Shown in pieces: positions 21,446 through 31,771 of a DNA stretch of 64,000 bases. Origin of the DNA: Medicago truncatula (lineage: Eukaryota; Streptophyta; Magnoliopsida; Fabales; Fabaceae); assembly GCF_003473485.1 (NCBI RefSeq), contig NC_053048.1, positions 32,918,755 to 32,982,754 of the forward strand. Direction: 5' to 3'. Position numbers and translations under genes: made by a program. Within the stretch, counting starts at the first letter, position 1. Every line of letters starts with the position of its first letter. The notes under the pieces were generated by a model, which worked only from the letters and a program-made list of their open reading frames with translations, was not told the DNA's origin and did no database searches.

Positions 21446-21954
21446 AAACAAATATATAGTGAATGCAATGATAAAACAGAAGAAATCGATTTATTAGAAT
21501 GAAGGAGAAAGGAAGAAGTTTTACCGGGAAAAATAGGAAAAAGTTTTGATTAGTTGGAGTAGAAGTTTTGAAAAGTTGAGTAGAACTTTTGATGTAGTAG
21601 GATATGATCGTGTGAGTAGGAAAGCAGGGCCGACCTAAGGGGCTGCCACTAAAGCAAGAGCTTTAAGCCCCTGAATTTTTCAGGCCTCATATTTTTATCT
21701 TTGAAAATATTTCCGTACGTCAAATTTCGTTAACATGTTCACTTGAAGTTCACATGGTATGCAAATGAAGAGTCATACTTCATGTTGTAAGTTTTAGGAA
21801 AAAGTTGTTCTAAATATATTAGGAAAAGGTTTTGATTAGTTGGAGTAAAATTTGTAAAAGTAAAACATTAATTTATATTTGTATCATTTCAATATTATTT
21901 TGTTATTTTATGATCTCTAACAATTGGTAAATAATGTCTATATTAAATATGATT

Positions 21955-22830
21955 TTTTGAAGAAGTCAAAATGGAATTTATTAAAATTACAATGAATCCT
22001 AACAAGCACAAGGAATGCTAGACTAGGAGTCGTAAAGTAGCAATATACAAAGGAAAATAAAAACTGTACCAAAACCCTCACCCAACATACATAAAAAAAA
22101 CCTCAACCAACGTCACAAGCTGCCACACAAACAACTTCCACCACCTACATTATACTGCTCACAAACATAACCCCCAAACAACAACGTCAAGAACCAACAC
22201 AACAACCAACAACCTTTGAAAAACAACTGGTAACTATAATGATTGAAACAACAACAACCAGCTTCGCCGCAGCAACAATCGATGTCACCAACCCACTTGA
22301 GTTGGCCTAGTGGTATTGGCTTGGGACCTGAGAATGTACTCCTCTTTGAGATCTCAGGTTCGATTCTCCCTACAGCCAATTTAGGTGAGTTAATTTAGCT
22401 TCTTCAAAAAAAAAAAAAAATCGATGTGACCTTAACGAATTCACCTTTGCAACAGCAACAACAACAACCATCCCAATAGCAAAATCCACCTTCACAACAA
22501 CAACACCATCGATACACATCGACAAACCACCAAATAATAGAGTAGTCGAACCTGATGAGAAGGTACTGATCGAACCCAACCATTGAAGACCCACCGTCAC
22601 ATCCTCACACCACCAAAAACGTAGCATAGATCACCACCTCACACAACCATCACCTTCTCTACATAGATCTGGATCGGAAGGAAACAACCACCACACAAAA
22701 ACACCAGACAACCAACTGTGTTTTTCTAACAGCCGCAAACTCAGCACCAGGAAGGAAGAAAATCACATTACCCCCATCATAACTCAACCCACAAGCTCCT
22801 CATCATCATCATCATCGCCATTTTAATATA
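21955..22830 (-). mobile_element. Minus-strand retroelement-like segment with poly-A end, carrying a SINE
   Basis: Read on the minus strand this is a G/T-rich segment (GTTGTTG-type low complexity, open frames without a known domain). It ends in an AATAAA-containing 3' part and an A-run near 21955. This resembles the non-coding or ORF1 part of a LINE. A CATCATCATCATCATC microsatellite (about 22800-22816) is at its 5' end. A SINE interrupts it at 22290-22418. Confidence 0.4.
22277..22431 (+). mobile_element. tRNA-derived SINE with ~13-bp target duplication
   Basis: AATCGATGTCACC (22277-22289) and AATCGATGTGACC (22419-22431) flank a 129-bp SINE. It has an A-box-like TTGGCCTAGTGG, a B-box GGTTCGATTC and a 3' A-run after TTCTTC. 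The duplication has one mismatch. It is inserted in the minus-strand retroelement-like segment. Confidence 0.82.
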
Positions 22831-22831
22831 A

Positions 22832-24918
22832 TAAAAAATAGTATTGCGGGTCTATTTTAATATAATAAAAAATTCAATACATATTTTTCGCTATTTTTTA
22901 TTCACAATTTCATTAACATGTAGTTTTAAACCCTTTTATAAAATATGAAACAACCCAAAATAAAATTAAAATATGTGAAAAAATTCTAAAGACAATAAAA
23001 CATGGTTATTTAAATGTTAAGTTTATACTCTAAATTATAAAATCAATAGCAAAAGATTTAAATTTAATTATCATTGATATTTAAATTATAAAGGAATTAA
23101 TTAATTTTTCTTAAATGGTGGTTCAAAATTAATATATATCTTAAAAAATTATTTATGCTAAAATAAATTAAAGTGTAGTGTATATTTAATTATTAAGGGA
23201 GAGGTTGTAATTCAAGCATCTTATAAGGGAGGAAAGTACAAATTTTACTTTTCAAGGGAGGGGAATGTATATTATAACATAAGAAGGAAGAGAAGTGTAA
23301 TTCAAACATCTTTAAAGAAAGAGAAATGGAGGGAAATGTAATTTACTTTTAAAAAAAAATATCATTGTTTAAGTTGTTAACTTCGTCTACATTGTTTACT
23401 TATTCTATTAATAAATCTCTATAGCCATTTTCATCTATGTTTATGTTGTCTTTTGAGAGGAATCTATGTCTATATTGTTAGTTTCTACCTTGTTAACTTG
23501 TTCATTCGATGAATAGGCATCTAAATTTTCAAAGGCTTTAATGGTTCTAGGTACTCAGGCACAATGCCTAGTTTTCCTACCCAGCCCACTTCTCAAAATG
23601 AGAAGAACATACTCTTGTGTCCCTATCTAAACACTTTTTTGACTAAAAATTTGTCTCTAAATATATTTTTTTTTTTAAATTACTATATATATATATTTTT
23701 TCTTCTTAAATATACTTCTAATTAATACTACTAACTTGTTTTAAAATATGAAAAGTTAAATTTAATACACATACAAACAAAGAATAATTTGATAATATTA
23801 ATACACAAAATAGACACAATAATTGCACTAATAACTTTTCTTAAGAAATATGAAAAAATGCAAAGGATGCTTACATATAGGGACGGAGGGATATTTTACA
23901 AACAAAATGTTTCGTTAGTTCAAAGTCAGATGAAATGAAAAACGTTACATTGATACAACTGAAACTATGCTCAAATCTCTTAAACTCCTTAAACTCGACT
24001 CGAGAACTCGTACAAGTTTAGGTAAAATTAAAATTAAATAAAATTTATTATTTACATGACATATGTAATCTAATATAATATTGTAAATGGTCCAATAGTG
24101 TATAATATGACTAAATTATAAAGGTTTACATAAGCACCATAATAAAACATTATGTTCAACTAAACATCAAAATACAAAATAATCCCTCAAAAACAAATCA
24201 AAATACAAAATAAGTTTTTATGGAGAGGAAAATACAAAATAAGTTGGTACATATTATCTTGATTGAATGCCATGAAATTTGGTTGATGTGAAGAAAAAAT
24301 CTTGTGTCTTGATTGAATCCCATGAGATTTATTTATATTTTATAAAAGTCTTGAATGAATACCACAATATATTTTTAGCATTAAAAAGTCTTTAAAATCC
24401 CTTGAAATCTTAATTCAATACACCTCCCCTAAACTTGCAAAATTATAAGTCTCTTAAATCTTAAACATCTAAAAAGGCTAGTTTCACAAGTTCCTAAAAT
24501 TGTTAATAAAACTATCCAAAATAATTTAGACTTACATTCTGATTTTACTCGAGGTTTACCCGAGTTTGACCGAGTTAACTCGAGTCAAACTCGTCAAACA
24601 TTCCGATTTTAGCAATAATTGAGTTTACCTCCGAGTTTACACGATTTTGGTACCTAAAAATGTAAATTCGGTAAACTCGGCAAGTTAACACTCGATTTGT
24701 GGAACATTGTCTCATTCATTTTTTGCGACTTTCACTTGTTCCAAACTATGAAAAATGTTTCTTTCCACAATCTTTCTCTCCCCTCACAATCTTTCCATAG
24801 AAATAAACACACCTAAAGATTGTTCGCCAAATTTTCCAAGGAAAATTAGTCATGAACAATGTCGGCAGATAGTTCATACAAACAATTAAAAAAATCATAT
24901 ATGTTACCGTATATAACG
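22832..24918. other. AT-rich spacer with MITE-like repeats
   Basis: No gene was found. CTCGAG- and ACTCGAGT-rich repeated phrases lie at 23985-24010 and 24540-24710. A Stowaway-like GGGACGGAGGGA end is at about 23880. An AAAATCCC-rich end finishing CAATACACCTCCCC at about 24425 resembles the element end near 5935. Confidence 0.4.
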
Positions 24919-24965
24919 TTGTGCAGGCCTTTTTTTTTTTTTTAGAGAAACTTTGTGCAGGCCTT
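24919..24965 (-). repeat. Micro-retroposon scar 6 (21-nt insert)
   Basis: TTGTGCAGGCCTT at 24919-24931 is repeated exactly at 24953-24965. The insert between is a T-run followed by AGAGAAACT. On the minus strand it reads AGTTTCTCT plus poly-A. Confidence 0.5.
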
Positions 24966-25534
24966 GTATGTTTCTATGTAGATTAAATTATAAAGTATAG
25001 ACTTAACCCTATTATAATAATATAGGCCAGCGCACAGATAAATATTGAAAACTTTGTGCAGGTCTTGTATGTTTCTATCTAGATTAAATTAGGGTTAATA
25101 ACTTTATTCTTTTAATATAAATCATTTCTGGTTTTCCTTCCTGTATAATTTTTTATTGGATTCCGTCCTTGTAATTTGAAGTTTTTTGGTTTTGAGCCAT
25201 CATGAAATTTGACCGTACAAAATCGATGATATGGTAAGGGGTTAAACCAAAATTTTCTTAAATTAACAGGGGATAAACCGAAATTTGTTCAAATTGCAGG
25301 GGGTAAATCAAAATTTTCTCAAATTACAGGGGAAAAAATTTTCATGAAGGTCTAAAACTAAAAAATCTTTAAATTATAAGGATGGAATTCAAAAAAAATA
25401 TTTTACGGGGAGAAAATCCAAAAATAACCTATATTACATGAGAGTAAAATACTATTAACCCATTAAATTATAAAGTATAGACTTAACCCTATTATAATAA
25501 TATAGGCCAGCGCACAGTTAAATATTGAATATAA
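24950..25534. repeat. Tandem duplication of a ~103-bp segment, second copy split by a MITE
   Basis: A unit running from CTTTGTGCAGG to the CAGCGCACAG...AATATTGAA block occurs at about 24950-25051. It occurs again at 25052-25534 if the insertion at 25092-25461 is removed. The first copy thus shows the pre-insertion sequence of the second. Confidence 0.75.
25092..25461. mobile_element. MULE-type MITE with 9-bp target duplication
   Basis: ATTAAATTA at 25083-25091 and 25462-25470 flanks a 370-bp element with GGGTTAATA...TATTAACCC ends. Inverted homology continues inward (GGATTCCGTCC against the complement of GGATGGAATTC). The neighbouring tandem copy carries a single ATTAAATTA, which confirms insertion. 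Confidence 0.82.
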
Positions 25535-25668
25535 CCAATTCCCTTTCACATCAACTACCAGCTCAAGAAACATTTATTACAAGGGACTCCAATTGACACA
25601 TTTTCGCAAACTTAATGAGTATAGGATAAGATTCATAGTTTTTTAGGAGTTTTCTTAAACAATGTACA

Positions 25669-26098
25669 CCATCCGTCTCATATTAAACGAAGCAGTTGAT
25701 GTTGTGCAATATTGACTTGTCATACTTTGACCATATTTTTTAATAAATAATGATAAATAATATTATATAGGATCTTGTTAATTAGTGCTCCCTGACAGGT
25801 TAAGGAATCCAAAAGTAGAAAAATTGTCTTGGAAATCTAACCAGTCACTTTTGACTAACTAATTATTACACCACTTTTTAATAAAATTTTACCTCTTTTA
25901 GTTGCTTAACCAATGCCCGGGGGCACTGGTTAACATTCTCCTAATATATAAGATGTTGTTGGATTCGTCTCGATGAATATTTTAAAAATATTAAATTTTC
26001 ATAATTTTTTCTAATATATAATTAAAGATATTAAAAATAAAAAATATGTATTAGTATGTGTGATAGGGTCAACTGAGTCAGTTAATATGGGACGGAGG
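25669..26098. mobile_element. MITE immediately upstream of UGT3, with a nested second MITE
   Basis: CCATCCGTCTCATATTAA (from 25669) and its near complement TTAATATGGGACGGAGG (to 26098) form the ends of a 430-bp element of Stowaway-like appearance. Inside, about 25780-25946 is bounded by GTTAATTAGTGCTCCC and GGGGGCACTGGTTAAC, ends of a second family. It finishes about 200 bp before the UGT3 ATG. The UGT5 upstream region diverges from UGT3 just downstream of it. Confidence 0.6.
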
Positions 26099-26300
26099 AA
26101 GCATGTTTCTACTTTCTTTATATACTCTTTGCTTCTTGTGATTTTCTTCTTTTTATTTTGGCCTCTTACATGATTTCACTAAATAAAATTCTATGGTATA
26201 TGTTTGAAAACCATTTTCTTTATTTGTATATGTCAGAAACACAGCTTCTCCTCAAAGGAATAGATAAAGCTATACATACTCTTCATAGATTTCAAAAGCA

Positions 26301-27776
26301 ATGGAGTCTCAACTGCATGTAACTTTTCTTCCATTTCCAACTCCTGGCCATATGATTCCTATGATAGACACAGCAAGACTATTTGCCAAACATGGTGTTA
26401 ATGTTACCATCATCACTACACATGCTAATGCTTCAACCTTCCAAAAAGCGATAGACAGTGACTTCAATTCAGGATACTCCATCAAGACTCATCTTATTCA
26501 GTTCCCTTCAGCTCAAGTTTGTCTTCCAGATGGTGTTGAAAATCTCAAAGATGGAACTTCCTCAGAAATTCTTGGTAAAATAGCTCAAGGAATAATGATG
26601 CTTCAAGATCAAATTGAAATTCTGTTTCAAGATCTTCAACCAGATTGTATAATAACTGATATGACTTATCCTTGGACAGTTGAATCAGCTGCAAAACTAA
26701 ACATTCCAAGGATTTACTTTTACAGCTCAAGCTACTTCTCCAATTGTGCGAGCTATTTTGTTAGAAAGTATAGACCTCATGATAATTTAGTTTCTGATAC
26801 ACAGAAATTTACCGTTCCTTGTTTGCCTCATACAATTGAGATGACACCTTTGCAGCTAGCTGATTGGATTAGGGTTAAGACTTCAGCAACAGGTGCATTT
26901 GGTGCAATGTTTGAATCAGAGAAAAGAAGCTTTGGAACACTATACAATAGTTTTCATGAACTAGAAAGTGATTATGAGAAACTTGGTAAAACTACAATAG
27001 GGATCAAATCTTGGAGTATAGGACCGGTTTCAGCATGGATTAACAAAGACGATGATAAAGGATACACGGAAAAGAACATTGGAAAAGATCAAGAATTGGT
27101 AAATTGGCTTAATTCTAAGGAAAACGAGTCTGTGTTGTATGTAAGTTTTGGAAGCCTTACTAGGCTTTCTCATGAACAGATTGCTGAAATAGCTCATGGT
27201 CTTGAAAATTCTGGTCATAATTTCATTTGGGTTGTTAGAGAAAAGGATAAAGATGATGGTGAAGAAGGTTTTCTGATAGATTTTGAGAAAAGGATGAAAG
27301 AAAGCAAAAAGGGCTATATCATATGGAATTGGGCCCCACAGCTTCTGATATTGGATCACCCTGCAACAGGAGGAATTGTGACTCACTGTGGTTGGAACTC
27401 AATTCTTGAAAGCTTGAATTCTGGTTTGCCAATGATAACATGGCCAATATTTGCTGAACAATTTTACAATGAGAAGCTGCTTGTTGATGTTTTGAAGATT
27501 GGAGTCGCGGTTGGATCAAAAGTGAACCAGTTTTGGCTTAGCATTGGTGAAGAGGTAGTGGTGAGAAGGGAGGAGATAGTGAAGGCTGTTGAGATATTGA
27601 TGGGAAATGGCCAAGTGAGCAAAGAAATGAGGATGAGAGCAAAGAAGCTTGGTGATGCTGCCAAGAAGACTATAGAGGAAGGTGGAGATTCTTACAACAA
27701 CTTGATTCAGTTGATTGATGAGCTAAAATCATTGAAGATTGCTAGAGAACTTGAAAAAACCAGATTAGATAATTGA
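26301..27776 (+). CDS. UGT3: UGT73-type UDP-glycosyltransferase
   Basis: The gene is an intact intronless 491-residue GT1 enzyme. His17 (P-T-P-G-H-M) and Asp120 (I-T-D-M-T-Y-P-W) form the catalytic pair. The PSPG motif is Trp344-Gln387 with W-A-P-Q, H-C-G-W-N-S and terminal Gln, pointing to UDP-glucose as donor. From about residue 96 to 434 the protein is identical to UGT5, and DNA differences there are few and mostly silent, which suggests recent duplication or gene conversion. The first 95 residues differ and resemble UGT2 instead. Residue 74 is Cys in A-Q-V-C-L-P-D-G where every other copy has Gly. The acceptor region (A-D-W-I-R-V-K-T-S-A-T) differs from UGT1 and UGT2. The leader from about 26213 matches that of UGT5. 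Confidence 0.95.
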   Translation: MESQLHVTFLPFPTPGHMIPMIDTARLFAKHGVNVTIITTHANASTFQKAIDSDFNSGYSIKTHLIQFPSAQVCLPDGVENLKDGTSSEILGKIAQGIMMLQDQIEILFQDLQPDCIITDMTYPWTVESAAKLNIPRIYFYSSSYFSNCASYFVRKYRPHDNLVSDTQKFTVPCLPHTIEMTPLQLADWIRVKTSATGAFGAMFESEKRSFGTLYNSFHELESDYEKLGKTTIGIKSWSIGPVSAWINKDDDKGYTEKNIGKDQELVNWLNSKENESVLYVSFGSLTRLSHEQIAEIAHGLENSGHNFIWVVREKDKDDGEEGFLIDFEKRMKESKKGYIIWNWAPQLLILDHPATGGIVTHCGWNSILESLNSGLPMITWPIFAEQFYNEKLLVDVLKIGVAVGSKVNQFWLSIGEEVVVRREEIVKAVEILMGNGQVSKEMRMRAKKLGDAAKKTIEEGGDSYNNLIQLIDELKSLKIARELEKTRLDN

Positions 27777-28406
27777 ATTTGAGGATGAGTTGATGACATT
27801 AATTTAATATTATTGCTCTACGAGTTGCAGCTGGTGTGATTTTATAAAAGTTTTTTGGTTTTGTAACATGATCACTAATACATTTACATGTTTTAGTAAA
27901 CATTCACCTTGCAACATTTAGTTTATAGTTACTAATATGAAGATTTCTCTAACATTTTTTAATAAGTATTACATTAGTAACGCTCTTTTTAGTGTTTATT
28001 ACTAACTTGGTAGCATGTATACCAAAACACATTTCTATTCCACTAAAACAAAACCGTTTCAACTCTGTATCTCTCTCTCTCTCTCGGGTACCAACTAACC
28101 AAGAGAAGCAAACGTTCAAAAATTGCCGCAAGCTAAATATGCGATTCCGATCACTTTTTGATTGTTACAAGTAGTACTATCAAATGAAACTAAAACTCTT
28201 TAGTAACACCAGCTTTACCTACCAATTTTTCAAGTGTTACTAAATTTAATTAGTAACATTTTTCTTGATTTAGTTATAATTTTCAAGTGTCACTAAATGT
28301 CATTATTGTAGTAGTGGTTGAATAACATGCAAGTATTTTGAAGCTAATAATTCTCATGTAGGGATCTGATATTCATATAGGCATTTATTATTACTTCTGT
28401 GATGTG

Positions 28407-28458
28407 TCATTGGTTGATCTTTTTTTTGGTAACAAAAGGGAATCATTGGTTGATCTTT
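28407..28458 (-). repeat. Micro-retroposon scar 7 (20-nt insert) with empty site in unit B
   Basis: TCATTGGTTGATCTTT at 28407-28422 is repeated exactly at 28443-28458 around a 20-nt insert. On the minus strand the insert reads TTCCCTTTTGTTACC plus an A-run. In the paralogous spacer the 16-mer occurs once (47966-47981, one mismatch) with no insert, which proves insertion with target duplication. Confidence 0.75.
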
Positions 28459-29185
28459 GATTTCAGTTTTTCTATATAATTCAAATAATTTGTATATTTT
28501 AATGGGGGAAAAACTACTCACTTCCTAACTTCGTGATGAATAATTTTCCCAACAACATTTGTATTAGTAATGATCTGTGTAGTGTAGGAAGTTAGTTGAG
28601 CTCGTGGTTTTAAATCGTGGTTGAGATTACGCTGCAAACCTTTATATTTCAAAAAATATGGTCGAAATTGTAGTTGCGATGTCATTGGAGAGAACTTAAA
28701 ACCATGGTGGAGCTTTAGTCAGCCAACTCTTCGAGAAAATGGGGGAACCAAAATGACAGTTCCATCACATTCCCACCCTTAGACACTGCAGTCTGCGTTG
28801 GATCAATACATTCCTTTTCAAGTAAGAAGAAAGAAACATTACTCCAAAAATAAAAAATCCGGGGGAGCAAAGAGGCACTTCAGACGATATCCTCTTCCGA
28901 AGAGGCACTTCTCATATGTAGATTATGGACTAGAAAATCAAAGCAAACCAAAAGAGATGATCAACAAAGGCCAAACCAAGTAAAAAATGTCAGACATAGA
29001 TAACTTGACTGGAATTTTTTAGACTAATTTCACCTTTTAATTTAAATTTGATATCTTTTACTGCACTTTCATGATTTAGACGTGTATTTCTTTTCACTTA
29101 AATTTTACTACTCATTTTTGCTTCACCTCATATTATTGTCTAACTTATATCTAATCTAACGATACTTAAACAAGTCATCTGCAAC

Positions 29186-29213
29186 CCCGTGCATCCCGCG
29201 GGTCTCATTCTAG
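29186..29213 (+). mobile_element. Helitron-like 3' terminus (unit A)
   Basis: CCCGTG-CATCC-CGCGGG forms a short hairpin, followed by TCTCATT and CTAG, then a T. A small hairpin just before a terminal CTRR, inserted before T, is the Helitron 3' signature. The same end is at 48804-48831 in unit B, so it predates the duplication. I did not find the 5' TC end. Confidence 0.5.
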
Positions 29214-29832
29214 TTTTTTTTTTATTAATTAAAGTGCCAATAATAGCCATTTTACAACCGTTTCCAATGGAATTGGAGGTTATAAGGCTATGCTCTTATG
29301 ACTTAGCTGGCCCCTCAAGCGTCTTCTAGCCGTCCTTGGAATTGTCTCCACTTCTTGTTCTTTTCTTTTTTGTGTTGATATATGAGAACAATAAGATTAG
29401 TTTATTAAGGTTTGAGTAGCATATTCTATGTTGAAATACTAAAACTAAACATATGTCTATGTCTTTGACAATATCAATTTTGGTTAAAGTTATCATAAAT
29501 TGCATAATAAATTTTGAAATAGTAAAACTAAACATATGTGTATGTCTGGTTCAGTCATAGACATACTAATATGTTTAAGTGTTTCAACTTAGGATATGCC
29601 AATTGCCAACCATCAAATACAAAAGGAAAAGAACAATTAGAGGAGACAAATGACCTATAAACTTATTCCAATGAACTCATAATGCAAATAAAAGACAAAA
29701 ACAGGATCATCTATACTTGTTCAGAATACACGAGAAATATGCGTGAGAAAGATTAAAAGGTAGAGCTTCAAATTGTATTTACTTGGAAAGAAAAGTTGAG
29801 TAATATTTCTCATCTCAACTTGTGTCTTAAAC

Positions 29833-31296
29833 ATGGAAACTCAAACCCAACAACTCAATGTTACTTTTCTACCATATCCAACTCCTGGCCATATGAACCC
29901 TATGATTGACACAGCAAGACTATTTGCAAAGCATGGTGTTAATGTTACCATCATCACTACACAAGCAAATGCCTTGTTATTCAAGAAAGCCATCGACAAC
30001 GACTTGTTTTCTGGATATTCCATCAAAACTTGTGTGATTCAATTCCCTGGAGCCCAAGTAGGTCTCCCAGATGGTGTTGAAAACATCAAAGATGCCACTT
30101 CCCGTGAAATGCTTGGTAAAATCATGCTTGGAATTGCGAACATCCATGATCAAATTGAGATTTTGTTCCGTGATCTCCAACCAGATTGTATAGTCTCAGA
30201 TATGTTATATCCATGGACAGTGGAATCAGCTGCAAAACTCGGCATTCCAAGGCTTTACTATTACAGCTCAAGCTACTTCTCAAGTTGTGCAGCTCACTTT
30301 ATCAAGAAGCAAAAGCCTCATGAGAATTTAGTTTCTGATTCTCAAAAATTCTTAATTCCTGGTCTTCCACATAACATTGAGATTACTTCTTTACAATTAC
30401 AAGAATATGTGAGGGAAAGGAGTGAATTCTCAGACTATTTTGATGCTGTACATGAATCGGAGGGAAGAAGCTATGGAACTCTAAGCAATAGCTTTCACGA
30501 ACTTGAAGGTGATTATGAGAATCTTTACAAGAGCACAATGGGGATCAAAGCATGGAGCGTAGGACCAGTTTCAGCATGGGTTAAAAAGGTGCAGAATGAA
30601 GACCTTGCAGTAGAGTCGGAATTGCTTAACTGGCTTAATTCAAAGCCAAATGATTCTGTGTTGTACATAAGTTTTGGAAGCTTGACAAGACTCCCTCATG
30701 CTCAGATTGTAGAAATAGCTCATGGTCTGGAAAATTCCGGTCATAATTTCATTTGGGTTGTTAGGAAAAAAGATGGAGAAGGAGGTGAAGATGGTTTTCT
30801 TGAAGATTTTAAGCAAAGGATGAAAGAAAACAAAAAGGGATATATCATATGGAATTGGGCACCACAGCTTCTCATATTAGGCCACCCTGCAACAGGAGGG
30901 ATAGTGACTCATTGTGGTTGGAATTCAATTCTTGAAAGCCTTAGTGTTGGTTTACCCATGATTGCATGGCCAATGTTTGCTGAGCAATTTTACAATGAGA
31001 AATTGCTTGTTGATGTTTTGAAGATTGGAGTTTCAGTTGGATCAAAAGTGAACAAATTTTGGTCTAATGAGGGTGAGGGTGAGGTTGCAGTAATTAGAAG
31101 GGAAGAGATTGCAAAGGCTGTTGAGATTTTGATGGGAAGTGAAGAAGAGAGCATAGCAATGAGGAGGAGGGTAAAAAAACTTGGTTATGCTGCAAAGAAG
31201 AGTATAGATGAGAATGGAACCTCTTACAACAACTTGATGCAATTAATAGATGACCTAAAATCATTGAAGACATCAAGAAGGCTTGACAAACAGTAA
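29833..31296 (+). CDS. UGT4: UGT73-type UDP-glycosyltransferase, divergent subclade
   Basis: The gene is an intact intronless 487-residue GT1 enzyme. Catalytic residues are His20 (P-T-P-G-H-M-N-P-M) and Asp123 (V-S-D-M-L-Y-P-W). The PSPG motif is Trp342-Gln385 (W-A-P-Q, H-C-G-W-N-S, terminal Gln), so UDP-glucose is the likely donor. It is the most divergent intact copy: T-Q-A-N-A-L-L-F-K-K near residue 45, I-T-S-L-Q-L-Q-E-Y-V-R-E-R-S in the acceptor region, and a shorter linker near residue 255. It may therefore use a different acceptor from UGT1-3 and UGT5. Its unit B counterpart at 49364 is a pseudogene, which makes this the only working copy of the type in the window. Confidence 0.95.
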   Translation: METQTQQLNVTFLPYPTPGHMNPMIDTARLFAKHGVNVTIITTQANALLFKKAIDNDLFSGYSIKTCVIQFPGAQVGLPDGVENIKDATSREMLGKIMLGIANIHDQIEILFRDLQPDCIVSDMLYPWTVESAAKLGIPRLYYYSSSYFSSCAAHFIKKQKPHENLVSDSQKFLIPGLPHNIEITSLQLQEYVRERSEFSDYFDAVHESEGRSYGTLSNSFHELEGDYENLYKSTMGIKAWSVGPVSAWVKKVQNEDLAVESELLNWLNSKPNDSVLYISFGSLTRLPHAQIVEIAHGLENSGHNFIWVVRKKDGEGGEDGFLEDFKQRMKENKKGYIIWNWAPQLLILGHPATGGIVTHCGWNSILESLSVGLPMIAWPMFAEQFYNEKLLVDVLKIGVSVGSKVNKFWSNEGEGEVAVIRREEIAKAVEILMGSEEESIAMRRRVKKLGYAAKKSIDENGTSYNNLMQLIDDLKSLKTSRRLDKQ

Positions 31297-31496
31297 CGGT
31301 GTTTCATGATGTATTGCTTAAATATTATCATTTTGAAAGGAACTACTATCAATTAGAGTTCAATTCGGTTATGAAACTTTACAATTCGGTTGTGCTTAGG
31401 AAAGTGTTGGTTAGAAGTCTCACAAAATGATTTATATTTTTTTATATGGTATAATAGCTTAATTTCTATTTTTGTAATGGATTTTACCGTAATAAA
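31297..31496. other. UGT4 3' flank
   Basis: This probable 3' untranslated region aligns to 50847-51035 after the unit B pseudogene. The alignment is then broken by the 6.55-kb insertion. Confidence 0.6.
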
Positions 31497-31771
31497 GTGT
31501 GTCATAAATAGGGGGTTCAAAACCAAACCAATCCAATAGGAAAATTGCAAAGCGAACCAATCCAAACCGAAATCGCAAAAAAACCGCATTTGGTTTGAAT
31601 GTATTCGGATAAATTTTACTCAACCGCATGGTTTGGTTCAGTTTGTGGATTTTATTTTACCAACCAAACTAAACCAAGCCGCAACGTAAGAAAAACACTA
31701 GTTAAATATATGTCATCTAAACCAATACTCATAGAAAATCAACGAAAACTTTTATAAAATGACATATATTT

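Larger units (their letters stand above)
27777..29832. other. UGT3-UGT4 spacer, duplicated in unit B (47410-49363)
   Basis: No gene was found. Nearly all of it aligns to the spacer after UGT5, with small indels. It includes a CT-run (about 28069-28085), a micro-insertion (28407-28458), a Helitron-like 3' end (29186-29213) and, after it, a T-run followed by a conserved ~130-bp retroposon-like block (29214-29345). The last ~200 bp should hold the UGT4 promoter, but no clear TATA box was seen. Confidence 0.6.

Noticed and set aside
22113-22627. Two minus-strand frames (88 and 85 codons) rich in Val, Cys and Gly
   Set aside because: They consist of GTT/TTG-type low-complexity repeats and are interrupted by a SINE; not taken as genes.
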